Origin: Pictodentalium vernedei
Lineage: Eukaryota > Mollusca > Scaphopoda > Dentaliida > Dentaliidae
NCBI GenBank assembly: GCA_031216915.1
Contig: CM062294.1
Coordinates: forward strand, 160,225,455 to 160,289,454
Reading direction: 5' to 3'
Length of the DNA: 64,000 bases
Part shown: positions 55,600-64,000 of the stretch, piece by piece
Layout of the letters: every line of letters starts with the position of its first letter
Numbering within the stretch: position 1 is the first letter of the stretch
Translations under genes and position numbers: made by a program
Notes under the pieces: generated by a model
The model's input: the letters and a program-made list of their open reading frames with translations, nothing else
What the model was told of the DNA's origin: nothing
Databases searched by the model: none

Positions 55600-56796
55600 C
55601 AAGTATAGTCTGCCTCAGGCTGTCTTAGTCGGTTTTCGGGTTCGCGGTAGGATGTCTTTGGAAAGAAAACAACAACGACCCCTTTCGGGGACCACCAGTA
55701 AGAAGACCCGAACTTCCCTGGTTCGGGGGCAGGCCTGCATTGTGGTCCTATTTGGCTGAGTCAAAGGATGCGCAGTATAGACGCTTACAAAAAGGGGCAG
55801 AGGCGGGACACAGGGCCAACGCTCGCCTCCCTTGAAGTGGTTGACCACTTCTAGGGATGGAGCGGAGGATGTTCAGGAACCATGGAGTTTCCGTAACGGT
55901 TATAGTTTCCATAGCGATTATTGGGGTGCTGGTCAAAAAACATATGTGTACCTGCTAAAAGAAGAAGGCAGAATTAGTATGCCATATAAAAATTAGGAAA
56001 AAAGTTATATAGTTTCTATTTTTCTCTTACCCGTTTTGATTTAATTTCGCGGTCAGTTGTTAGAGGGTTTTAGTTGGGCAGGTGAAGACTGCCCTTCCTG
56101 GTAGAAGGTCACAGCTTTCGCCGTTTTCACTGCCTGTTGGTTCACCTTCCCTTTACCACTTATTTTCGCTTCACGGGTTATATAATTTATAATCTGCATA
56201 TTTTAGATATTTTGAGGTAGCGAAGAACAGGCTTACACACAGAGCCACGCCCGGGGGTGTTACTTTCCTGTCTTGTCCTCGGTTAAAAAGTCCTAGTTTG
56301 GGTGCTTTCGTAAGAAGAAAGCAGAGGACAGGTTTACACACAATACCACACCCGAGGGTGTTACTTCCCTGTTTGCCTCTGCTTTGTGATCGGTTTATTT
56401 TTAGATATTTTGAGGGAGCGAAGAACAGGACTGGACACAGAACCACACCCAGAGGTACTACTTTCCTGTCTTGCCCTCAGTTATGATTGTTTTTAGATCG
56501 GTAGGTGAAGACAGCCCTTCCAGGTGGAAGGTCACAGCCTTCGCCGTTTTCACTGCCTGTTAGTTCACCTTCCCTTTACCAATTTAGTCGTTTCACCGGT
56601 TTTATAGTCGGCCTATTTTAGATAATTTAAGGTAGCGAAGAACAGGCTTACACAAAGAGCCACACCCAGAGGTGTTACTTTCCTGTCTTGCTCTCGGTTC
56701 TGAGTCCTAGTTAGTATTTCACTTAAGTAGCGGCGTTTTGGGTTTTTTGTCTGCTTTCACGGATTGCTTGTAGTTCGGATATTAGTGGACTGTCGG
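55600..56796 (-). repeat. 3' UTR with ~85-bp and ~75-bp internal repeats
   Basis: Four related copies of a block containing gcgaagaacagg, then ccacaccc.agggtgttacttt and cctgtcttg, begin near 56204, 56310, 56401 and 56618. A second block (cccttccnggtngaaggtcacag to ttcaccttccctttacca) occurs at about 56087 and 56508. As in the full-length relative, the 3' UTR is internally repetitive. Confidence 0.75.
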
Positions 56797-58115
56797 CTAA
56801 CCGGTGTGATTTTTCGCGGCTAGGGAGTCAATGCGGTCTTTAATAGTGGGGATTTCAGCTCTATCATGGAGTGTTTCGATAGGTGTATCCCACGGAGTAT
56901 GGAGGACTACCCTAAGCGCGTGATTTTGGACCTTCTGAAGTTTCCCCATATTTGTTTGAGTGAGCTCAGTTAGGATGATGGCCCCGTATTCGAGTACTGG
57001 GCGCACAAAGGCTGTGTATAGTTTGAGTAGGGCAGCCTGGTCGGCTCCTCAGGACGTTCTCTTTAGCATTTTTAGTAAGTCAGTGCGTTTGGTTGCTTTA
57101 CTGGCAATATCATTGGTATATTTATTAAATGATAGATTATGACCAATGGTAATGCCAAGGAATTTCGCTTCTTTGCATTCTGGGAGGACTTTATCCATTA
57201 GTTTGTGGTCAAGGTCCAGATTCTTTGTCTTGCGAGTAAAGTGATTCGTTGGGTTTTATTGGCGTTTATCTTTATTCTCCATTTGGCACACCAGTGTTCT
57301 AGGTCTTCGGGAGCGCGTTGCAGAGGTTTTTGGAATAGATTGGCAGTATTATTAGAATCCCAGAGGCCCTTATCGCCCGCGAATTGGGAGACTTGAACTC
57401 GATCCTCGGAGGATTTGAGGTCGTTTACATAGATGATGTACAGGAGGGGGCTGAGGAAAGATTCTTGGGGGGTGCCTGCTTCTAGGGGGACACTGTCGAA
57501 CATTTCATTGTTTACTCTGCTTTTAATTTCGCGATCGTTTAGGAAGGAGGAGAGTAATCTAAGCAGTTTCGTGGGGAGTTTCATTTTAGATAGTTTGAGG
57601 CGCATTCCATTGTGCCATACAGAGACGAATGCTTTTTTGACGTCTAACAGGACTGCCGCGCCTATTTGTTGATTTTCAATCGCGGTTTTCATTTGGGTGA
57701 CTAGGCGGTAGACATGCTCGATGCCTTCTTTACGGTTCCTATAGGCCCTTTGCCATTTGTTAAAAAACTCGTTATATTCAATGTGCCCCCTGAGTCGATT
57801 GGTAAAGATTCGTTCAAATACCTTACCAATGCAGATGAGGAGGCTGATTGGGCGGTAACTGGCCGGGTCGGCGAGGTCCTTGTCAGGTTTTGGTGTCATG
57901 ACACCAATGGCTATTTTCCAACATTTAGGAAACTAGTCATGGGTGAGGAACGCATTAAACAGTTTGTTGAGTTTGTCGATTAGGGAGTTTGGGCTTTGTT
58001 TTAGAATTTTGTACCTCACTTCATACTCACCGGGCGAGGAAGAGTTTTTGCATTTTTTAATGATGTTGATGATTTCGTCACTGGTGATGGGGGAGACGAG
58101 GTCATGGTCATCCCC
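56797..58115 (-). pseudogene. Jockey-like LINE ORF2 fragment, inactivated RT
   Basis: Minus strand: TSDEIINIIKKCKNSSSPGE, then MTPKPDKDLADPASYRPISLL, FNKWQRAYRNRKEGIEHVYRL, LLDVKKAFVSVWHNGMRLKL, AGTPQESFLSPLLYIIYVND, VSQFAGDKGLW, and MRPVLEYGAIILTELTQTNM. It is collinear with 34565-37294. Damage: FAGD replaces the catalytic FxDD box, AFVSV replaces AFDSV, PQES replaces PQGS, and stops occur near 57900 and 57195. It lacks the endonuclease. Confidence 0.88.
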
Positions 58116-58215
58116 GCACCGGGTAAAATTTGCTGCTGGTGATTTTTATACCTGGTAAACGCATGCGTGGACATCACTACTCACGCATGGAATATTGCCA
58201 GTCCAGTTTACTGTA
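58116..58215. repeat. Repeat R3, right part (second locus)
   Basis: gcaccgggta then cctggtaaacgcatgcgtgg and a second cacgcatgg, matching 43000-43100 in order. Confidence 0.6.
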
Positions 58216-59086
58216 CACCTTTCGGGGCGGCTACATGTGGATATAACTATGAAGTAAATTTTTAAAAGTTCAAAACTGCAACAGCATATTAATATAAACG
58301 TTAAAGTTGATTAAGTATTTGTGTTGAAATTTGCGAGCTGCATAACTGACTTATTGCGAATGTTTCGAAGTAATTTGATGCGACATCGAGCATCGCATCT
58401 TTAATACAAAATGCCCCTTTAAATGATGCATAAGGTTTGTGAGTACGATGCTGCTTTCAGCAGTATTTCTTGAAAAGCAAATATTTTTTCCTAATAATGC
58501 GGGCATAGATTGAGTTCTTATGAAAATGGCATTGATCATCACGTACTAGAGGCTGCTGACATGGCATAACACAGACGCATCTAATTGCAGTTGATGTTTT
58601 GTGTAGCAAGTTGATGGTCATCAACGTCGCTTCACTAATTATGTTCCCTGTTAAATAAGTATATAGTCGGAGTGTGCTGGTGGGCATGCATGATTCCCAT
58701 ATGCAAACTGTACACTCAGTCTCCAAACAACAGAAGGGCTCGCCAGAGACGAGTGACCCAGATAACAAATGACAAAAAAAAAAAAAAAATGCGACGTTGG
58801 AATTGTTGGTTAGACGAGACACTGAAAACATAAACACACCATAAACATACTCCTTAACGAGCGAAGAAAAACTGTGGAGTGGGAAGCATGAGATAAGAAC
58901 TTGCAGAAGAATCTTCGCGAACAAGAAATAACCTTGAACCAGGACCAACTGAGCTGCGAACTCTCATATTGTAAACCATATAAAGATAAAATAGCCACGC
59001 CGCCAACGATAAATATGCATTACAGCGAATCTGGGTTAACAGATGTCTGGGTTAACAAGTGATGTGATCGTATACAGATTAACAGC
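58216..59086. other. Unassigned sequence
   Basis: No convincing gene; a poly-A run lies at about 58773-58788. ORFs on the minus strand show no domain. Confidence 0.5.
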
Positions 59087-59468
59087 TGGCAGCAGGAAGG
59101 GGAGCACGGTGGCTCAGTTGTAGACTGTTGGACTTCTATGATGGAGGTCTCGAGTTCGATCCCTGTCCGGCTCGACCCGCTTTGTGTCTTTGGGCAAGGC
59201 ACTTTATCCTAGTTGCCTAGATGGGGACACGATGACGACGTGCACTAAGACGTACTACACGTCGATGGTGCACATGTCTTCAACTGCTGTAACACTGCTT
59301 GAGTGGAGCTTGAATAGATTTAGAATGTTGAGGAGCTGACTGTTGCTCGTCGATGCTCGGTGGTTCTCTCCGGGTACTCCGGCTACCTCCACGGTCACGA
59401 TTAGCCATTGTGCATAAGTATGTGACCTTAAACACCAATAAATAAATAAATATAAATGGCAGCAGGAA
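59087..59468 (+). repeat. Complete tRNA-headed SINE with 12-bp target duplication
   Basis: The SINE body is 59099-59456 with tggcagcaggaa at 59087-59098 and 59457-59468. Box A TGGCTCAGTTG lies near 59110 and box B GTTCGATCC near 59154. A central block (gtctttgggcaaggcacttt) follows, with a 3' part shared with the array SINEs (gtacgtc..acacgtcgatggtgcac and ctctccgggtactccggct) and an AATAAATAAATAAA tail. The tRNA head and middle differ clearly from the array SINEs, so it is a related but older or separate subfamily. Confidence 0.92.
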
Positions 59469-61923
59469 TCAACTAATTCAAAGGTATGATTGTGAGAAGA
59501 CACTATCAACCAACGGTACATAAAAATGCTTGAAATCACAGGGACACATGGTATCACCGAACAGGAACCTTTAAAGTTAGTTCAACCTACTTGACTTTGT
59601 AATTCACTTAACATCAGAATATCCCTTTGTAACACATCAAAACACATGAAAACTAACTATCGAGTTTTGTAACACTGCTGGAACAAAATCAACTAAATGC
59701 TCCAGTCGATAAAGATAGAGTTAACACTATATTGTCGTGTACTGATGGCAGTCGGTATGTATATAAGCAAGAACAATGCAGGCGCACACGTGTCCAATAG
59801 GTTATAAAGTTTTACAACCGAATGTCGTGGCAATGGAAACTGCAAAAATATAGCAAATTCGAAAATAAAAGTAAAAAAGTTCAAGATATTTGAAATTCGC
59901 CCACTTATAAAGACGCCACCAATAGTGGGACCCGAATACTCATTCCATTCAAATTCAAATAAATAGAGTAGAGTGAATAATGTGCAAGATATTTGGTCGT
60001 TACCATAACCGTAGTTGCGCAAAAATAAAAAAATATGACATCTGAATGAATAACCAATCATTCAAGCAATCTGTAACACAACCCATATGGCCACTAGTCA
60101 CTCCATCACGTTTCGGGTACGACGGCTGTTCTGGATGTCAAAACAAATTGGAAGGAACATCTCGAAAAACAAGGAGGCACCACCCCACTTCAAGCCTAAA
60201 GCAAATGGCGATAAGGGTGGGGCAGTGTAGTGCATGCGGAATTCTACATTGTTCAGGCAAGTGACCACCAAAGGCCTACAAACTATACAAGCCAAGACTT
60301 CTGCACGACATTTTGCATCAATAATGTCAGGAAAAACATATGAGAATCATGGATGAACATCCAGGAAGAAAAACTAACATCATACCGAACTGAAGGTCAC
60401 TTTGTCAACAAACAACTGTTCATAAACATCAGAAGAATGAAAAATAAGTGCCTCAAATCCCACTTGTTTCTTCTTGATCGTGTGGTCGTGACGGAATACG
60501 TATTTTGAGTTTTTGTTTCAGGTATGAAGAATTGTCGTCACGGTCATCCATACCTTCAATGGGAGCTTTTCGCGTGGTTACTACAACTCCAGCTGATAAG
60601 TTGTTTCCACGGCGTGTTGAAATATACGGCTTGCAAAGAAACTTGGTGTAATAAACATCAAACATGACAAACTAACTTATGATAATAATCATAAAAAGGC
60701 AATTAGTCTATTAGTGATATGCCTAGAAGTATGTCTAATTAATGGGATGCAGGTTAATAGCATTATCAGAATATCACTCACTGAACCGGTGCTTTTTCAA
60801 TAGAATCGAATAGAGTACCTTGCCGTTCTCGGCATTTCACCGCCCATATATGAATTCCCATGTCCATTTTGTTTATTTTATTGTTTGCATTCAGAATATG
60901 AGAATATTACATAAACATAAACACAATAACACGAAGTAATATGTGTCAATTATCCGACAATCTAACGATGGTATCTCGGGTAGTAAATACACAAAATAAA
61001 ATATTGTCTAGAAACGCCATCGGCACGTCGCGTAAAAAAGTACTTTACGCCAAACCCGTAACTAATCTCTCTCACGTATGGTATCGCATGATCTCAATCG
61101 CGTTTTGCTTCACATATCTGCGTCTTTGAAAGTGGCCATTTATACATTTATGTAGTAATATTTTCATTACTTATATCGTATTGCATGCATGTAAGACAGT
61201 GGCGTCGAAACCGTGTGGGAGGGGTAAGGATATATGTACCCCTGCCCCACCAAAAAACAAAATGAATAAAATTAGAAAAATCCAAAAATAGTCGACCTAT
61301 TTCCCACATTCTAATTGATACTAAACCAAGCGTGCCCCAACAGTGTCAGTGGGTCTCGTCAGCAGCACAGTCTCTGTTAGACTTCAAAGAACTCAGGTTG
61401 GCCTGGGGTGATCTTATGTGAAGACTAACGGGAGCAATGCAATAAAGTTAAAAATACACCACTCGGATTAGGCTCACGTGGGTGTTTTGAAGTATGCTTT
61501 CGGAAAATTGCTAAATATAAATGTGTGTGTCTTGTGGTGAGGCGGAGGTTCTAACCATACTTTAGACTGGAGGGGCGATGACCCCCCACGACGCTTCCCC
61601 CACTCGCCCGTGCCCCACCTACGCACTCCTTCGTCGATCATCCCTCTGCACTGGCATCGTATCCCCCTCCCAATATTATATCCTTTCCTCATCTGAAAGC
61701 AGTTTTACATACAACTACCTGCATGTGCGCCTAAATAGAGAGGTGGTATAGTTGGCATTACAAGAGCACCAACAGCCTTGGATAGAAGTGCACTTCCATT
61801 CAACCTACGTCCCCACATGTTTGACGACATCCAGAAATTGCACAACCTAGACGACGAGCAGGACGCAAAGCACAGCGAGTAAAAAGGTAGACAAAATCCC
61901 TGTCCATCGGATGAGGACAAGTT
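59469..61923. other. Unassigned sequence
   Basis: ORFs up to about 120 codons occur but none shows a recognisable domain. A T/C-rich stretch lies near 61560-61690. Confidence 0.5.
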
Positions 61924-62738
61924 GTGAGTAACATCCCACAGTACGATTTGTTCACAAACGATAAAAGTGAACTCCAAAACTTTTCAACCGAGGATATGGT
62001 TATTCCCGGCATCGGAAATTCCCTACTGAAAGCTTCTGAAAAGTCCAACCACGAGTGCAGAATTTTGTTGAATAGTGTCTTTTGGTGGACGGTTCTTGAA
62101 GATTGAGCGATGATCCTTTGCCAAAAACCAAGCCACTGACATCTTTTGAAATAACTAAGCAGAAAATCCGAAAAGTTTATCGATCCATTCTACAGAAACT
62201 GATCATAGCATTGGAGACCTATCACTCAGACTGTCGGTCAAAATTCGGTGGGTGTAGAGCCGTTCATCGGCTGCAAGGACGAGTACGTACTGCATGCCCT
62301 GCCCAATTCGGAATTGACAGTCCCCTACTGGAAGTGGTAACTTTCTTGAACATTGATCATCAATTAGCTGGAGCTCTGATGATATACATAAAGGGTATTT
62401 ACAATACGGAGGTACAAAGTTATCGAGGAGACTGATAATTACTAAGTTATCTGAGATATTTGGCAAAAGCTCTCCTCATACTTTCTGCTCTATCAATTGC
62501 TACCATTCTTGCCATGTGGGATCGTGTTGGTAACATTCCTCGTGTTATCGACGAACCCGGAGAAGACATTCAATCAGCTATGGAAATCATAGGACGACAC
62601 ATATCTGAGGATATTAAGGAGATAGATATGGACAAATCCCACTTTGACACCCGATTGAAAACGCAAAATGTTTCTGCGTATTCAAGCGAAACCCCAATGG
62701 ATTTACTCGGACATTTGTCCTCTAAACTTGACCTTTAA
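61924..62738 (+). pseudogene. Cluster of three short ORFs, unknown, possibly one decayed gene
   Basis: Open segments at 61924-62106 (60 aa, LQNFSTEDMVIPGIGNSLLK), 62103-62435 (110 aa, ITKQKIRKVYRSILQKLIIA) and 62460-62738 (92 aa, MWDRVGNIPRVIDEPGEDIQ and MDLLGHLSSKLDL) lie head to tail. Amino-acid composition looks protein-like rather than random. No domain recognised. They could be pieces of a decayed transposase or host gene fragment; they lie just upstream of two MITE copies. Codon-level evidence is lacking. Confidence 0.3.
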
Positions 62739-62754
62739 TCTAACACGAACAAAA

Positions 62755-62915
62755 AAAGTCATTTATTGAAGAAATAAATTATTCATTTTTGTCACTTAAA
62801 AACATCCCTTATTGGAACGAGGTCGACACACTTGTTCCCCAGAGGGATCACGAAAATGGGCAAAACAATATTCGAATGGAGAATTTACGAATATTGCCCG
62901 CGTATGCCGTTATGT
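62755..62915. repeat. Decayed copy of the adjacent MITE family
   Basis: Patches match the centre and right half of the MITE at 62959-63207 (aaaaacat..ttattggaacgaggtcgac against aaaaacat..cattggaaagagctcgac, and gaatattgcccg...gttatgtg against gaatatcgctg...gttacgttg). The left terminal repeat is not recognisable. Confidence 0.45.
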
Positions 62916-62958
62916 GAGCAATAGTAAACTTGACCCAATGACTCTAAAGTCAGTTGGA

Positions 62959-63207
62959 TTAACCCTTTACCTAACATGAAAAGCAGACGACACTTGCAAA
63001 CAAAATTCTTGAATTACTATTTTTTTAATTTTTTATCTCAAAAACATAGGTTATAACCCCTCATTGGAAAGAGCTCGACTAGATCGTTCAAAGAGTGGTC
63101 ATAACCTATGTGTTTGAAACAAGAAATGAAAAAATAATGAAACTTAATTGGCGATTTTTGTGAATATCGCTGATCGGTTTTGCCCGTTACGTTGGGTAAA
63201 GGGTTAA
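62959..63207. mobile_element. piggyBac-type MITE flanked by TTAA
   Basis: 249 bp starting TTAACCCTTTACCTAACATG and ending in the inverse of TTAACCCTTTACCCAACGTA. TTAA on both sides fits the piggyBac target duplication, and CCCTTTRCC-type termini are typical of piggyBac-related non-autonomous elements. The interior is one long imperfect palindrome (acataggttataac near 63043 pairs with gtcataacctatgt near 63097). No transposase. Confidence 0.75.
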
Positions 63208-63681
63208 AAATCAAACAAAATCAGCTGGGTTGATTGAATATAAACACAATTGGGTTCATATCTACTCAACCCAGTTAATTAGAATTAATTGTTAATGCAA
63301 CTGATTTCAGTTCGTGTTTAGTAGGACACAAACGAAAAACAGATAGCTAAACATAACATTTATTGTTATTTCTTAAAGATCACATCTTTCTGGGGAGAAA
63401 AACAAAAATATGCAACCTTTAAACATAAAACGTGAATATTATGGCGATATTTGACATGTCCAGGCACTCTAAATTCAGATGGGGTTAAACTGATTTTAGA
63501 GTGTGTAGTCGTGCAATCCTTATGGCGACTACTTCATTTTTAAGAAAAGTATTCCCTTAAATCCGGTGATGGTCTTTTGCATATAAGATGTCCATCAACA
63601 CATGTGATTTGTTCTATTGTGTTCTTTGGTTCGAAAAAAAATTGGTAGAAATTTATCGTTTATACATAGAGGATATCTACG
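63208..63681. other. AT-rich sequence with small hairpins
   Basis: No gene. A 14-bp inverted repeat (cactctaaattcag / ctgattttagagtg, about 63463-63501, one mismatch) and a 9-bp one (ctgggttga / tcaacccag) are present. Confidence 0.5.
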
Positions 63682-63834
63682 CTATCTTAGAGAATAGCGA
63701 GAATTATCTCAAGAGTTTGGACCTGGAAGATTTATTTTTCAATTCATTTTTATAAAACAGAAATATTGTTTTATATTTTAATAATATTGGTAGGTCCATA
63801 CCAATGAGATAATTCCCGATATTCACTAAAATAG
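63682..63834. repeat. 153-bp foldback element
   Basis: Arms 63682-63724 and 63792-63834, 43 nt each, pair at 35 of 43 positions around a 67-nt AT-rich centre. No clear target duplication. Likely a MITE or foldback remnant. Confidence 0.6.
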
Positions 63835-64000
63835 TGTATATTTTAAATTGTTATATGTCACGACACATTTTACTGTGCAATATTCAGCTCAATTCGACTG
63901 CAAACACGTACGTGTAAAAAATATAAAGATCAGATGATCGTTCTTTCAAGTCTGTACTAGCCAAATCACTCAAACATAAAAATAGTCCCAATTTCTCACG

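Larger units (their letters stand above)
55259..58115 (-). mobile_element. Jockey-like LINE, 5'-truncated, inserted in R3
   Basis: 2,857 bp on the minus strand, bounded by gcaccgggta (55249-55258 and 58116-58125), a 10-bp target duplication. The ORF2 fragment is at 56797-58115 and a 1.5-kb repetitive 3' UTR at 55259-56796. The terminal section cgtcccttctcgccttcggc parallels the end of the full-length element at 38585-38605. Confidence 0.88.

Noticed and set aside
1-64000. CRISPR arrays, bacterial operons, phage or plasmid features
   Set aside because: Direct repeats here are transposon copies or microsatellites; all coding regions recognised are eukaryotic retroelements.

Overview
The window is animal nuclear DNA made almost wholly of mobile elements; no host gene, rRNA or functional tRNA gene was recognised. 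The mixture (APE-type LINEs, one with a 2A-like peptide, a Penelope-like GIY-YIG remnant, tRNA-headed SINEs, a piggyBac-type MITE and an LTR element) suggests a marine invertebrate. Taxon cannot be fixed from the sequence.

Region 1 (1-41856) is a tandem array of a roughly 5.2 kb composite unit, seen in four very similar copies. Unit order is: SINE (minus), AT-rich repeat R1, 5'-truncated LINE 'A2' (plus), segment P, a 47-bp palindrome, a deleted Jockey-like 5' fragment 'J' (minus), then the next SINE. Units 1-3 have A2 cut at one shared junction onto P. Unit 4 keeps A2's natural 3' end, so that A2/P junction looks like the breakpoint of the tandem duplication. The units differ by later insertions. 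Unit 1 carries a 7.6 kb insertion (1474-9114) with a 2A-bearing LINE. Unit 2 carries a Jockey-like 3' fragment with a LINE 'A1' inside it, and a second, full-length A1 (18087-23334) with two open ORFs. Unit 3 (26926-32128) has none of these. Unit 4 carries a full-length Jockey-like LINE (32692-38632) with a 12-bp target-site duplication.

Region 2 (41857-47190) holds a broken Penelope-like element, short unclassified repeats and a decayed L2-type LINE split by a third A1 copy.

Region 3 (48324-52892) is a non-autonomous LTR retrotransposon on the minus strand: about 598-bp LTRs, 5-bp target duplication, PBS-like and polypurine tracts. A LINE fragment sits in its interior and a 321-bp LINE 3' end in one LTR.

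Region 4 (55138-58215) is repeat R3 split by a 5'-truncated Jockey-like LINE with a 10-bp target duplication. Region 5 (58216-64000) holds a complete SINE with a 12-bp target duplication, weak unknown ORFs, a TTAA-flanked piggyBac-type MITE and a foldback repeat.

Four LINE families show visible coding sequence: A1/A2 (ORF1 with an SGNH esterase-like domain, ORF2 with APE endonuclease and RT, 3' tail of TTA repeats), the 2A family (4455-8063 and 49306-51232), the Jockey-like family (32692-38632, 55259-58115 and fragments) and an L2-type remnant. Nested junctions allow relative dating. The best candidate for a currently active element is the A1 copy at 18087-23334.
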